In this document: one piece after another, positions 34,036 to 47,363 of the stretch
How the letters are laid out: each line of letters starts with the position of its first letter
How positions within the stretch are numbered: position 1 is the first letter of the stretch
Source: Phlebiopsis flavidoalba
Taxonomy: Eukaryota; Basidiomycota; Agaricomycetes; Polyporales; Phanerochaetaceae
DNA: 59,076 nt
Assembly: GCA_035772785.1 (NCBI GenBank)
Contig: JAOCPU010000094.1
Span: 1-59,076 of the forward strand
Direction: 5' to 3'
The notes under the pieces: generated by a model
Database searches by the model: none
Told to the model about the DNA's origin: nothing
Seen by the model: the letters and a program-made list of their open reading frames with translations, nothing else
Translations under genes and position numbers: made by a program

Positions 34036-36433
34036 GCGACGTCGTGCGCCGCTAGACGCCCACCCGCTTCGAAGAGCACGAAACCTCCCGCCGGCGCTTC
34101 ACGCGTATCCTCGCTTCGTCCCAGACCTGCTGCATGCGTGCATGGCGGGTCATAATTGGCACGACGTGGTCGCGTATGTACGAGCGTAGGAACGTGCTGG
34201 GGGGTGTTGTTTTGTGGATGATGCGGTTCATACAGGTGGCGCCGCGGGTGATGTCTCTGCTGGATCGTGAGAGCCGTTCGAGGGGTCAGCTGCTTGGTTT
34301 CTCGTTCCTGAGGAGTTGCCAAAAAAGTGACGAAGCAGCGGAAAGGTTGTTTTGGTATGTGTTTGACTTGTGTATTCCACACACAACTCATGCCACTTGC
34401 TTCGAATCGCAGACATGCTTCGCTATGCGTCTACGAGACAAGCCGCGATGGTCGCTCTGGGCGTGTTTGACACCGCGTCAGCCACAGACACGATTTCTGC
34501 CTCAGGATACTGTAACAGAGAAATATCTTCACAACATAATAAAGATGTGTCCATGTCTTGCGAAACGCGTCCCTTGATTCTTTGCGGCGGAGTTGACTGT
34601 CTTTTTTCGAACACTTTCGGTCTTCAACGTTCTTCAAGGGGGCCTGCAGAGCAACTCAAATATCCCCATTGCGGCATGTACTGGGGGTCGCTTTCTTGCA
34701 TTTTCTGCAGGGTAGATATGTGATGTGAGTAGATTTGGGCCTCTATCCTTGTCAAGCCGGTCATTTTCTGAGTCTTTGTTCAGGCAGGCTTCGGGGAGGC
34801 TTCGGGTCTGCCTTGTTCCTTGAACCAGACACGCGCAAAGAGTCGAGTTCATGACCGGCCTGCTGGCCTGTTGCAATCAAACCGACACCAACCCCATCAT
34901 ACTACGCAAGCGTAGGTTGGTCCAAGTGCTACGATGTTGCCCGCGTGTTCACCTGGCTGATTTTTCTCTAACAGGTCCACTTGCAATCTTGTCCTCGTCC
35001 TACCGAGCTCCGGGACCGTAGAAATGCGACGCATCGAAGTTGAGCAGCATGGGCGGCGTGCGAGCGATCCGGCAACAGTAATCGGGGGAGGTGTGCGCCC
35101 TCGGGCGAGTTCGTCAGACCCACATGTTCAGGATCTCGACTGATAATTTCCATGATGCTCGTGAAGTTTCTACCTCTGTTCGATCTCGTTGTACACTGGA
35201 AAACTCACGCAGTCATAAGGTGACTGTGACGCGGCTCGAAGTCAACACATGTTGCGCCCACGCCCATCAGTGCCGGCCCCAGCCCCCGATGTCGATTCCA
35301 GACTATCATACGATGGTGACAGTTAGGACAGGCCGGCGCCGTACTTTGCTGGTATTTGCCAGATGAACACCGGACAGCTCCGTTATACACCGGGCGTACG
35401 ACTGTACGACTCCTGTTTGCCTTCGCGCCAACCGGGCGTCTCACCCTTGGAATGTGCCAAACCTTGGACAGTACGCAGATGAAACCACTCGAAAATAGTT
35501 TCTTCTCAGTATATCGTATGTTGTATAGCAGCGCCATGTCTATCGGATATCTGACGCGGTTCCCAGTGCCAACTGGGTGAGAGATGCCCGCGGTTCGAAG
35601 GGCAATGAAGCTGCAACGGTGAACGGCGAACGAGGTGTTAGAAGGGAATTGGGCTCTGCCAAGATTTGTCGCAGCCAAAAGTCGACCTTAATGTGAACGC
35701 GGATCGTGTCGCAGTTCCGGCCTGCGTTTGAAGAAATCCTCGCTCCAAGGTCAAGCTGGTCGCGGGATGGTGGGAAAGTGACGCGCTTAGATTGATGTGC
35801 ACGTGTGTCTGACGCGCCTGCATGCATCCGTGTCGGTGTTGAACTTGCTTTCTGACGGCCACCATCCTTTGCCTGATAGCTGTTTCCCCTACAGCTCTTC
35901 GCCGCTGGAGCATGGAACTGAACCATCTTCAGTCGCCACGCATGCGCGATGCTCAGTACTCATATAAGCTGGAATCCTAGGCTGTAAAAGCTGGTTCGCA
36001 GTCTCATCATCCTGCCAGTACCTGGTGCGTCCCGGGGCAGATTCTGCTGCATTCTTGCTGATACTGATGCGCGCACAGAGCGATATTCCTCGGGCAAGGC
36101 CACAAACTCTTGAAACCCGAACATCTCACGCGCGACGAATGTGGCCGGACATCGCCTTCCATCCTGCTTCCGGTCATCCCACTGTGCGCGTGAGATGATG
36201 AACATCTCATCATATTCTGTTCGAGATTGATCACGGTGAGCGCTCTCTACCTTACTGTGTCTCCTTTCTCCCCTTCTCTCTTCCCTCCAGGGGCTGACTC
36301 GTCACCACCCCTCCATTACATCCCTCGCTGGATATTCCACTCTTTTTTCTTTGATTTCCGGCTCTATTCATCGTCATTCTTTCGGCTTTGATGATACGAT
36401 TTCTTATCTATCATTTTTTTCCAGCTTTAACCT
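34036..36433. other. No confident gene; candidate leader intron near the right end
   Basis: Short frames only. A donor/acceptor pair at 36236-36290 (GTGAGC ... CCCTCCAG, 55 bp) could be a 5'-untranslated intron of the membrane protein gene that starts at 36434. Confidence 0.35.
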
Positions 36434-37944
36434 ATGAATTTCACACTCGACGACACTGCGTCAGAGCTCTCTTACTCGCAAGGCTGGGCCCTCAGAACCC
36501 GTCCGACCCCGACCTGGTTCAGTTCTTCGAAGGACATATCATGTCGCCCAGACTCCTGGTGCGACCTTGAACATGTCAGTACAGGGCGTGGCTGTGTATA
36601 TTTATGGTTCGAAAGGACCGAAACATGTACGTCCCAGACCACACTTGGCTACGCTGTGAAAACACTTACCAGTTGTCGATAGGCGAACTACACTGTTCAA
36701 TATGATGATGCAGTGATACCGCTTTCTGCGAACGCTCCGGAGCCTCAGTTCCAGCTAACTGCTCTTTGGCCAACGCCTGGATCCATCGGGTGAACGTACA
36801 CTTCATTTCGTTGACCGCACTACCAGACGCCGAGAACGACTGGCTGGATGTCGACTTTGTCACCATCCGTTCGTCAAATTCGTGAGTACCCAAACTCAAT
36901 CTCGTTCTGTTCATCACTAACAGATAGTCTTGCACAGAACAAATCAACCTGTCGATTCGTTGCCCAATACCGTGCCAGCGCCATGGTCTTCAAGGTGCGC
37001 CTTTCCTTGTATGGGAGATCTGTTCCCAGCGGTACTGACTTCCATTAGTTCTTCTGCTTCTGCTGGAGCGACATCTGCATCTGTAGTCTCAGAAGCAGCC
37101 GGGCGGGACGTCTCAGAACAAGTGAGCAGCTCAGAGTCGCCGCATTATCTGCTAGTATGGCTAACGCCCGTATGTTCCAATGCAGCGAAGAGCATAAGAA
37201 TGGGGCTAACACCGCTTCGCGAGCTCTCGCTATTGTGTTCGGAGTTATCATCGCCCTCGCCCTCGTTATCTGCATGGTGTACTGGTTCCTCCGCAGACGT
37301 TATGAGCGACAACGCGCTAGGGAGCATTCCTTCCGCATGGGCAAGGCTGAACAGGCTGCGATAAACAAGTGCGCAATCAGTCAACCAAAGGACTTTGAGC
37401 ACAAGGAATCCGGCAGCACAGAGGGCGACATCAGCAATCTGTCTACAGAACAGTTTCTCAATCCGTCCGCCAATACAAGCTTTTCTACCCTCGCCTTGGG
37501 CCGTGGCGCTGCCATGAACACGCGCGAACTGAAGCTCTCGCAGCCGGCGACAAAGCCTCCCGACAGCCCGCTCCCGAGTCCACCCCAGAGCCCCGGTAAT
37601 TCGCGAGTCTAGCGAGCACTGTGACGCTGACGTCGCTGGCATCGTCGGGCAGCGCCATGACGAGAGACGTCCAACTCGAGCCAGAAAGCACTTTACATGG
37701 TCCCACCGGCCAGCCCTACACTGCCGTCACCCCGAACGTTCGCGTTTCTGAGCCAGGCTCCGTCATCGTTCCAAATGAACATACCAGGCATCAGGAGGAT
37801 GAGCAAGGGCGATGCGGATTCGATGAAAACGGACTTTTTACAGGTGTAGCCAATGCTTGTTTGGTGTCGTTTCTGTATGTATCGTTTCCCTCGTCTTGGT
37901 GCATATCAATGGGGCTTTTTGGGGCAGCCTGTCAGTGTTCCTAA
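36434..37944 (+). CDS. Single-pass membrane protein with N-terminal beta-sandwich domain
   Basis: Start MNFTLDDTASELSYSQGW. Allowing two indels, the ectodomain continues NPSDPDLVQFFEG, TYHVAQTPGATLNMSVQG and AVYIYGSKGPKH, the pattern of a widespread mushroom family whose jelly-roll-like ectodomain (VYIYGSKGPNHG type) precedes one membrane helix. Three introns fit: 36627-36672, 36882-36937 (branch CTAAC) and 37122-37185 (branch CTAAC). The last exon has the helix IVFGVIIALALVICMVYWF, a basic stop-transfer RRRYERQRAR, and a Ser/Pro-rich cytosolic tail; the frame at 37621-37944 probably continues that tail after another indel, so the true end is uncertain. It converges with the helicase gene, whose stop is at 38079. 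Function in this family is unknown. Confidence 0.6.
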
Positions 37945-38078
37945 CATGCAATCGCGACAACTCGAAGCATCGTTGGAAAGTATAAGATTTGACTATGAGA
38001 TATCGAGGAGTCTTGACATGATACAGCACGGCACGGCTCTTGCTACGTTTTATACAACGAAGACCGCAATGGCAAACG

Positions 38079-41000
38079 TTACATCCCTAGCTGGCTGCTC
38101 GACACAAAATGCGATCCACCCGCGCAACGATACCCGTCCCCTTGCTTGATCCAGCGGAAGCCCACCAGGGCACAAAACACCCATATGCCGCAGTTTCTCT
38201 TGCGCTTTTGCCTCCTTTTTCCTCTCCTCAATCTCTTTCTGTCGCTTCTCAGCAAGCTCTCTCGCGCGCGATTGGCATTCTCGATAGCTTGCGCAACGAG
38301 CCTGAGTCGTTCTTCTTCGAGTTTACGCCTTGTTTCGTCGTCTGCCGCGCATTTGGCACGTCCTCGCGCAAGTTTCGCCTCTCGGTCTTCGCAGCTTCGT
38401 CGGCCTGCTTCAGCGCATCGAGCTCTCTCTTCTGCATCGTGCGTAGATTTTCGTCGCGCTGTTTCTCTGCGTGCCTCAGTGGCCTGCTTGTCTGCCTGGA
38501 GTTGAGCCCACACAGCATCGATACACCGGGGTCGCGTTGAGATAAATCGCCTGGCTCTACCGTAGAAGCTTCGGGCTTCGGGCGCGGCAGGAGCTTGCGC
38601 GGTCGCGTCTGCCCCACGCGTTGTAAACGAAGGGCGGTGCGAGGGCCGGCGGCAGCCGAGAAGGTGGCGGAGCCTGGGGAGCACTGGGCGTGGAGTGGGC
38701 CGCGATCGGCGTGGAGGGGGCAAGTTTTGGGATCGTGCAAGGCGCTCGTTGAGCACTAGGGCAGCGAGGCAATCGACAGCGTCGGCGTCGCGTAAGCGTG
38801 AGTGCTTCACCAGCTTGCAGAGCGTCGACCTGCTTGTAGGCAACGCGCACCATTTGCTTCGCCAGTGTCTTCACATCGCTGAGCGTTTCCCCAAGAGTCT
38901 AGGGATGCGAGCGTCTTCAGCTGTCGACCATGTCTCCGTAGCTCTGAGAAGACGGCTCTCGTAGCTCTGCGCAAACGACGCCCTCTCTTGCCCAGGTCTT
39001 TGTCAAGGATTTTCGTAGAGACAGTGTTCCAGGGAGAGGGGAAAGATTGTCGAAGTGGAGAACAGTACATCTCCTCGGGGGGAAGCGACTGGAAAGGCCC
39101 GGATTTACCAGCGAGTAGGGAATTCATGTCGTTGGTGTAACCGGCGATAATGACTATGAGCTTTCCCAAGAAGGCTTCCTGGGTGATAGAATGCCGACGA
39201 GCTCATCCATCGCTTCCTTTGCGAAATGACCCTCGCTGAGCCGATAGGCCTCGTCGATGAAAAGCACCTTCCCCAAGGCAGCACTCTCGAAGAGCTTCTT
39301 CTGTCTTCGGACCTGTTCTGCCCAACATACTCTCCAACCAGATCTGAGGCCCGAGCATTCACGACATCAGCGGAGGAGAGGGAATTCCCATATCGTAGTA
39401 CACTTGGCCCATTTTTCGAGCTGTCGTTGTCTTCCCTGTGCCTAACAGCAACAGCGTACTGAGATTAGTCCAATCAAAAAGGGGCCCGAGCGCACATGAC
39501 ATACCTGGGGGCCCTTTGAACACGGAGAAGTTGAGTGCGTCGGGTATGAGCTGCCGCGGCGCTTCTCGGGATGTCTAGCTAGGCATTGCACTTGTGCGTA
39601 CGCATGATACTTTCGCTATGTTCTTGATACTCCTCCAGCTTGACGAACGATTCCCCTCGCAACACCACAACAAACGTCCTCGAAGAGCTTTAGCCAGGTT
39701 AGTTCCGGTCGCTACTTCCGTGCGATCGAAGTTTGCCGGTCGAAGTCGAGATTGGTTCGAAAAGCACGTCGTACGAGCGTTGGGGCTGAGGAACTTAGCC
39801 TGTCCTCGCCTGGAAGTATGCCCTTTGCCCACTTTTTTTCTTATGTGGCCAGGCTGTACCAGCAAGGTTCTCGACACTCCCACCACCATTCCGAAAATGG
39901 GTCGATTACGCGCACGCGACGCAGAGCATATCGATGGCAACGGCCTTAGCGTCGGGAGTAGCAGCATACCAGATCCTGTTGTTTGAGTTTGCCGTTCACG
40001 ATAGCAAGTAGCTCTCCGTCGTCAAAGTCTTCAAAGCGAAAGGAGGCGTCTTCGATGGCAAAGCGGCGTGAGAGCCCGGGTTGACGTTCTGACAAGAGTT
40101 TTCATCGAGTCACCAATAGCTTCGAAGAGTCGCCACCAAACGACTCACCTGGAACATTTCTCGCATCTGAGGTTCGTACCCGCACATCAGAACACAGCGG
40201 TCTTCGCCCGGAACACTCTGGATTTCTGCGACTGTGTGTCAAAGTGTTATGACTGCTGTCACGTTTTGTACGGATCAGTCTGCTTGCCGCCAGTGGATAG
40301 CGGCACCATACAAGCCATAAGCCCCTAGTCGCAGGAAAATTAGCCCAAATGTGGGACGCAACAGTAGCGATGAGTATACGTACTTCGTCGATAACGAGAA
40401 CTTTTTCCTACACACGTATCAAGGATAGCCTTTGAGTTCTTCTCAGATTCTCCTAGAAAACTTTCCAACACAAATCCGACCGGGTTTTTAATGACGACTA
40501 AGCGACAAGTTGAAAAAGATGACGAATACTGATGGCGAGTGATGGGGAACCCACCTTCACCGTTACTGAGCAATCCCCCAAACTCATCGGCCAATACCTG
40601 CCCATACAGAGCTTCGCAACCGTGGTCTTTCCTGTGCCGGGTTGTTGCCCAGAAAAACGCGATTGAGGGACGTCTGAATCGGCTCTCCTTTTCTGCCAGT
40701 TCCCCGCGCGCTCGTATCCCCCGTTGGTGTAAACCGATGAGATCAAAGAGGTTTCTGAATGGACTGTTTGACGTCCTTTGAGGCCCACCATCCATGGTCA
40801 ACTTGCTTCCATGCAGAGCTCCCCAGGATGGCTTTCGAAGGATCGGGGCCAATATGTCTGTCTGCACGAAAGCAAAAATAGTCGATGTGTTTCCCGATTC
40901 CTGCGCTCCTCGGCTATCCGGGTGGCTTGTCGCTCAGAGATGCATGGTGAACATAGTTATGCAGGGCCCTCGCGTTTCCAAACCCGTCTTTTTCCCCTTC

Positions 41001-44000
41001 CACGACCCCAGACGACGCACTGCGATGCGCATAATGTATACAGACCAAACATCCCCCCTTGGACCTTCATTTGACCTTGATACTTCTTGGTAATGAGTTT
41101 TATCCAGCATATGTAGCAGCGTATGCTGATCGGTGTAATCAGCGAACTGTAAGGAGTAGGGGACGCGGCTGGTGAGACCGGGATTGTGTTCGAAGAATTT
41201 CTCCATTTGCTTGTTGTAGCCAGCGAGAATAAAAACGATCTTGCCGACATTGTTCTCCATCTCGGCGAGTAGGAAGTCGAGGACTTGACCACGCCGCCGA
41301 AGTTCTGTGTTCGCCTGTGAGCTGATAGGCCTCGTCGACGAAAATTGCGCCGCCGCCGTTAGTCAACATCGTTTCGATCTGTTTCTTGATCCCGGCTACA
41401 CCGTCGTTGGCGAGCCTAGATCCCGTGGTTTCGATGAACTGTGTGCCCGGAAGAACATCGACAGACTCAAGAAACTTTGCATAGTGTCGGGGCGACAGTC
41501 GTCTTGCCTGTGTAGCGATATCGAGAGTCAGCATTGAAAGGGGGTCGCTAGCTAGCTATGTCTCACCTGTACCAGGGTTCCCTTGCAGGACGATATTGAA
41601 GCGTTCGTCCTTGACTGAGGTCCCCTGACGTTGGCTCGTATCGATCTTGGCTTTGATACGCAGAACTTGAGCCTTGACCTCTTCCAGACCCGTCATCTCC
41701 AGATAATAATCGCATCAATGTGAGGGTTGTTCGCTGGCCTTCTCCATATTCTTTCTGACGTTGCCACTCAACCTCCTCTGATCGCGACGACGGAGGAGGA
41801 GGCGCGTGGCAGGGTCCTCGGCCGTAGACGCCTGGGAGACGCGATCTGGCACATTGGGCCCAGGCGGGCCGGCATATCGGAACGCGCAGTATGTGGATCG
41901 CTGGTCAAATGAGACGAAGGATCGGCTGGCGGAAGTTGAGAGGACGGTGGCGGCCGGAGTCGCGGGAGAAGCCCGCGGAACGGATTGACGGGGTAGTCCT
42001 GGCTTTCGCATCGGCGAGCTCTCGCTGTTTCCTGCGTGACTGCGTCAACGCGCTGCTGCGCGCGCTGCCCATCTCTCCTTCTGGGCTTCGATCTCTGCTT
42101 CAATCTCTGTGTCCAGTTCTGCAATGCGCCGGGCGTGTTCTTTCTGTTCGTCCATCTCGCTTCTGTTGCTTTTCGAAGTCTTTACGACGCTTTTCTCGTC
42201 TGCCTGCTCAGCGGCTTTTTCGCATTTCAAGCAGTCAATGGGCGGGCTTGATGACATCTCCACGTCCGGCGGTGACCATTTAGGACATGTGTATTCCACA
42301 AGGAAGTGACACTCCATCTTGGAGTAATGATCATAGAGCTGGTGGCACCTGTTGACTGACAACTGTGGACGCCGCAATTGAGCATAGTAGTACTGTGAGA
42401 TTGATTAGTACCCCAAGCTCGGGTTTTGAGGTTTTGTCCCAGCTCACCAGGGCTCCGTACAGCCACCGTCGGGACACTTTTCGTCGAATTCCGTCGGACT
42501 TTTAAGAACTGCAGTTCTATCCGGATGTCGCTCGCATTTCGTGGGGAGACCGTCGTAAATATGCCCGTCTTGTTTCATCATTGAGAAGAGATTGGTCCAA
42601 AGCTCTTTACCCCTGCGGGCGTTGCTGAACGTCTCGACGTTCCCAATCATGATGAGTGCATCTCGGGCGCGGGAGAGCAGAACGTTCAGCCGTTTCCGGA
42701 GAGCACATGAAGCCGATGTCGTTCGACGAGTTGCTTCGAGTGAGGGACACCAGAACGATATCGCTCTCTTCGCCTTGATAGTTATCTGGAAAGATTAGTT
42801 AGCTATTGTTTTCATACTAGTTGGTCTCAGAAGTACCGATTGTTGCGAGGGCGCACGGATTTCTTCGCGACCTTGGCGGCGCCCGCAGCGAGGAGGCCCG
42901 CCCGCACAAGATCGAAAGAGTCCAAATCTCCCAGCACGGGGTCAATTTTTCTCCTCCTTCTGTAGAGTCTCCCGGATGCGATGCAGCTGACCGAGATATG
43001 GGGTGAGAATGACAATCTTGTCCGTGCCGTATCCGTTCTGGCAAGGTATCGTAGGATCTTGATGATCATGTCGACCTCGAACTTGTTCTGCTTCGATGAC
43101 TTGGATCCCGGCTCGCGAAGCTCAGCAAGTTGATCGTTGTCGTCCTCTGGATGAGAGTGGGTAATGAAAACGATATTGTCATTGACACCGATGATTCCGA
43201 CGAAGGTTGCCGTGCGGTTCAGGGTACCGGGGGCGTCGACGAGGTCCGGATAGGTAGACGTCGAACGTAGGAGGAGATCTCTGGACGCATGCGATGCTGC
43301 TTTGTTCAGCGTTTCGTGAGGATAGCCGCGAAGGACGAGTCGTTCAAGAGCGAGCTTGGTTTCAGGTCATAGCCGTCACCTTTTCTCCACCGTGAGGGCA
43401 TAGTTGTCGACCTTGGGGCGTAGCTGCCTGCGATATAGTTTGATATCAGAATAGGCAGTAAAATAGAATATATAAAAACCACACTTGTGATCTCCTATGA
43501 GTATGAGACGTTCAGTCTTTTCGCGCGAGCGCTGTAAGAACATGACTCTCCAAAATCTCCCCTGCTTCTTCGACCAGCACGACTTGAGGTAAGGCGGATC
43601 GGAGATGATCGGTGTACTTGGCAGCCGCGGTTGTCGTACAAAACCAATGATCCGTTTGGTCATCAAAGTAAGCTCCTCGTTTTGCCCGAACTTGCGGGTC
43701 AACTTGTCCTGATAGTCGTTGAAGATCTTCTTCCCGAGGTCGTACAGTTGCTCGACGTGCTCCTTGATGATGGCGTCCTTCCATTCGGCCACTCGTGACT
43801 GCCTCTGTGGGGAGACATGTTTCCATACCGCGGGGCTGCCTCGTACATTTTCCCGCGCTCTTGAAGATGCCAGCGTCCCCAGCCTCTCAGCCAGTTGAAG
43901 AGAAGGTACGTCTCGTCGACCGCCTTGCCTCGCTTTCCCACCTGCCTCATGTCGCCTCCAAGCGAAGATGTCGGACACTGAGGGCGTGGTAGAATTCTGG

Positions 44001-46084
44001 GTCCTCGAACTCGAGGTGCGCGAGAATCTGGCGCAGGGGGATTTGCATCTTAGCATAAGCATCGAAGTTGCGCTGGAGACGGTCGAGTGTTTCGTTTGCG
44101 CTCCGCTTCATTCCGTCGATCTGTGCCCAATCTTGACGTGTGAGCTTGGATGTACGTTTTCTGGTTATATAGTGAAAGCGGTTCGGTGCGTGTAGTGGAC
44201 TTTCCACCAAGGCGCACGATGCTATCCTGTGGAATACCGATGTCAAGGAGGTCCTCAAGGAATTGATCGAGGGCATGGTTGGTGTAAACAGCAAAACAAG
44301 GATGGTTTTCCTCGGTGAAGTCGTGAAATATCTTCGCAAGCCAAGGCGCCGATGAAAGATTTTCGGTTCCTGTGAGTGGAGAATAATCAGGTGACACAGG
44401 AACCGTACGAGAACGTCAAATTACCAGCATCGGCGGGCCTTGTACGATTGAGACCCGTTGGACGAGCACCCGCTAGCAGTGACGCGGCTTGCGCTCGTCG
44501 AGGTTGATAGATTTTGGGCGTATTGATAACGCCTCGAAGGTCTTGTTGGGGATTCTGCTGTAATGCTTCAATCACTGGCACCATGCGAGGGCTGTAGGGT
44601 GGAGGTTTGAGGGTAGTTCCTGGTTCCCACCGCGACAAGCTCGGGGACAGAGGCATCGAGGTGATCTCTTGCAGGCCTTGAGCACAGGCTCGAAGGAGAA
44701 CACCGCGGTGTCAATCTGGACGAGCTTAACGCTATTTGCGCGTGAGATCCGGCGAAGCGCCTCGACGGTGCTTTGCTTTCCTTCTAGTACAAGCACAAAC
44801 TGAGAGAGGATCGCTTCTTGGCCAGGAGGTTCTCGTCTCGCCGGACACTGGGAAACGCGACCGACGACGAGACCGTCAGAATCAATGCGGTCATGGACCC
44901 GTCCTTGATGAGCTTGCGGTCGTCGGAATGAAAGGTAGCGGACACGGTCTTTTCGGCTTTGTCGCGCCTGAAGAACCAAAGGTCGGAATTCTCCGGCCAT
45001 AGCTGCTATGAGGACGATCCCCCACTTGTCGTTTCGAGCGTGTTCTTGCCGTCGCTGACGATACCATGCATACCAACCAAACTTCAGGTTTTCTATCACG
45101 AGGGCCGCGGTGACGACCCTTTCGGTTGCCCCGAAATGATGCTGAGCTCGTCGCGAATCTCGTAAAGCATGTCCTCTGGCGATAGAGCCGGAACTGGTTG
45201 TCAAGATGGGGGCTGAAAAACGCTGGTCTACAGCAGTAGCGTCGACCTCGCCCGCCGTACGCATGAAGGCGGGCTCCTTGGACGTGATCTCGTCGGATGT
45301 TGGAAGAATGGCGATCTGGCGAAAATCGACGTGGTCGTTTATCGTGCCCGGCCGCCGGCGCCGTACTCGGTGACTGCGCTGCCGCTGAGCTGAGACCGAC
45401 GGTCTCGAGGATATGCTTCAGCTTCTGGCCCGTGGCCCTCGCGTCTGCATCTGGCGACGCGATGAGGAGGCCGGCGATTTTTGTCTTCTTGGGCTGCTTC
45501 GCGTAGGGGCGCGCGTCCTCTGCTGGAAGACTGACGAGCTGGACTAAGTATGAGCCACCCAAAGGCTAGTAGCTGGCCATCGTCATGAAGCTTTCCCGTC
45601 CAAAAACGCTTGGGTAAAGGCTCGCCAGAAAATGGGAGGCTGGACAATTTTTTCTGATGACTTGCTCAACGTACGCTCCACCGCCAATGTCTTTGAGCTC
45701 AGGTAGGGAGCTCGCCCGTAGGTAGAAACGAGTCGGGTCGAATGCGACGTCAGGAAAGGGATGGAAAAGTCCGTGAAGAGCGCAGTTTGCAGGGCAGACA
45801 GACCGCCTTTGCTGGAGACGACCTTGTCGATGCATGACAGGGGTTCGGGCTGAGAGTAGACGGATTCCACGAAAAGCGCGGCGTTGGCTCTTGGTTACTT
45901 GCTGTCCGCGCAGGACCGCGTCAAATTGCTTGTTGAGCTTGATTCCCCGGTTGTCCATACCCGGTTGAGGGTTGTAGAGCGACGAAGGGGAAGGGGGAGA
46001 CCTAGCGAAACAGCTACGAGTGACAGGTTGATATACGGGTTCGATGATGCCTCGTTTCTGGGGACGCGCAGCAAACCCTATCAA
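38079..46084 (-). CDS. Upf1/NFX1-type helicase fused to three CbbX-like AAA+ modules
   Basis: Order on the minus strand: N-terminal region with LKDIGGGAYVEQVIRK (about 45650-45700) and LVQLVSLPAEDARPYAKQ; IYQPRRAQAASLLAG just before a P-loop split by an intron (44369-44440); AVYTNHALDQFLEDLLD; Walker B VEEAGEILESH (43540-43574); THSHPEDDNDQLAEL; DNYQGEESDIVLVSLTRSN and LNVLLSRAR (motifs V/VI, 42635-42785); NFX1-like MECHFLVEYTC...CLKCEK (about 42200-42330) and a charged coil. Then AAA1 (P-loop GNPGT|GKTTVA with intron 41508-41566, GAIFVDEAYQL), AAA2 (PGTGKTTVAKL near 40640, VLVIDEAYML near 40390) and AAA3 (FKGPPG|TGKTTTA with intron 39442-39504, VLFIDEAYRL near 39230). The C-terminus has an Arg/Glu coil and FRWIKQGDGYRCAGGSHF. 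This is an SF1 RNA/DNA helicase plus Rubisco-activase-like AAA+ unfoldases. At least ten frame changes are needed; the start is the least certain part. Role unknown; ZNFX1 relatives act in RNA surveillance. Confidence 0.85.
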
Positions 46085-47218
46085 AATAAATCTGAAGAGG
46101 TGGAGGTACTACTGCGTACGGGATGGGTGGTAGGATTTCTTTTCTCGCGGTGCCTTGACAGTCGTATTGATGGTTGGGATCTACAGAGGTCGTGAGCCTC
46201 TCGAGTAATCAACCGGCAGGCCGACGTATAATTCCATACCTGATTCCAAATCGAGTGCAGCAGAGCACATACTCCTGCATCCTGGTGTGGAGTTCATCCT
46301 TCGTGAAACTTCGTAGACTTGTGCGACTCGGTGGGGCCAGCATGCCGTTAGCCGAAATACGCAGGGGGGGTGCACGCGCGCAAGCGCTGATATCACCTTG
46401 GGTGGGGGGTTACGACCCCACGTGACCTTTGGACCCCAGCCATCTCATGCTTCACGGTGGCTGCGTGCTGCATTGTCCTGCTAATACCACGCTTCTGCTG
46501 TCTCAATTCTACGCCTCGATGAGAGCCTTACATACGAAGATTCATGTACATGCCACACAGAGGCTCAGACATGTCGCTGGACCGAAAGCAAGCACACGGG
46601 GTCCCGCTGATCTTGGGCGTTTCTACAGGCGCTAACTACCAAGGTGATTTCCTCCATTGCTCGGGCGCTGGCCCCCTGGAAATACGTGAGCACCTACTGC
46701 ATGGATGAGGTGAATGATCGCATCAGTGTGTTTATGCAAGTAGGTATATCATGGACACACCATTGACATCCAAATTGTAGGAGCTCTCATCGTGGCTGAA
46801 GGTGGACAGTCCATGAGAGAGTAATGGCAAAGTTCGACTCTCAAGTCAAAGTCCGAGGTTATGATGGCTGGTATATCCTGACAAACGACAGCACGGTGAG
46901 CAAATCTCATATACCCAGCAGAGCTTAAAGTTATAACTACTTGTAGAAGCCTCAGTAGCTCCGCTCGGAACGGGGAGACGACAGTAAGTCGGTATATGCA
47001 GCATCAAGTCGCGAACAAAACGTCCGATAAAATAAGCGCCTCGTAGCACCGGCATCATCGAGCTCTAATTACGTAATTTCCACGTGGTGGCCTTCGCGCC
47101 CAAACAGCCTCCAACGTCCAGCCTCAGCCTTCCAGGGACCTGTTCAAACTTTGACCGCATGTATTTCAGCCGTAACTTGATGCTTTCACTTCGTTCAAAC
47201 CATGTACTGCATAAGAGC
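46085..47218. other. Intergenic sequence, no confident gene
   Basis: Probably the upstream region of the helicase gene, possibly including a first exon near 46181-46396 on the minus strand (DELHTRMQEYVL in one frame). No domain is recognisable in the rest. Confidence 0.35.
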
Positions 47219-47363
47219 CTGGAATCTCGAAAGCGAGGCAAAGCGAGAGCGCAAATTCTATCCCGCGACCGTCATCGTTTGAATAAACCCATCGTATGCA
47301 GTAGTCGTCAAATAAACACGCCAATTCTATGCAATCCAAATCACAAGCACAATGCAATGCAAC
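47219..47363. repeat. Copy A of a duplicated non-coding segment
   Basis: It shares GATTCTATCCCGCCA-like sequence, AATAAACCCATC, GTATGCAGTAG and CACCAATTCTATGCAATC-like sequence with copy B at 47566-47700, in the same order and about 346 bp apart. Copy B lies just beyond the stop of the MFS gene, so this may be a duplicated 3'-untranslated region. Confidence 0.75.
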
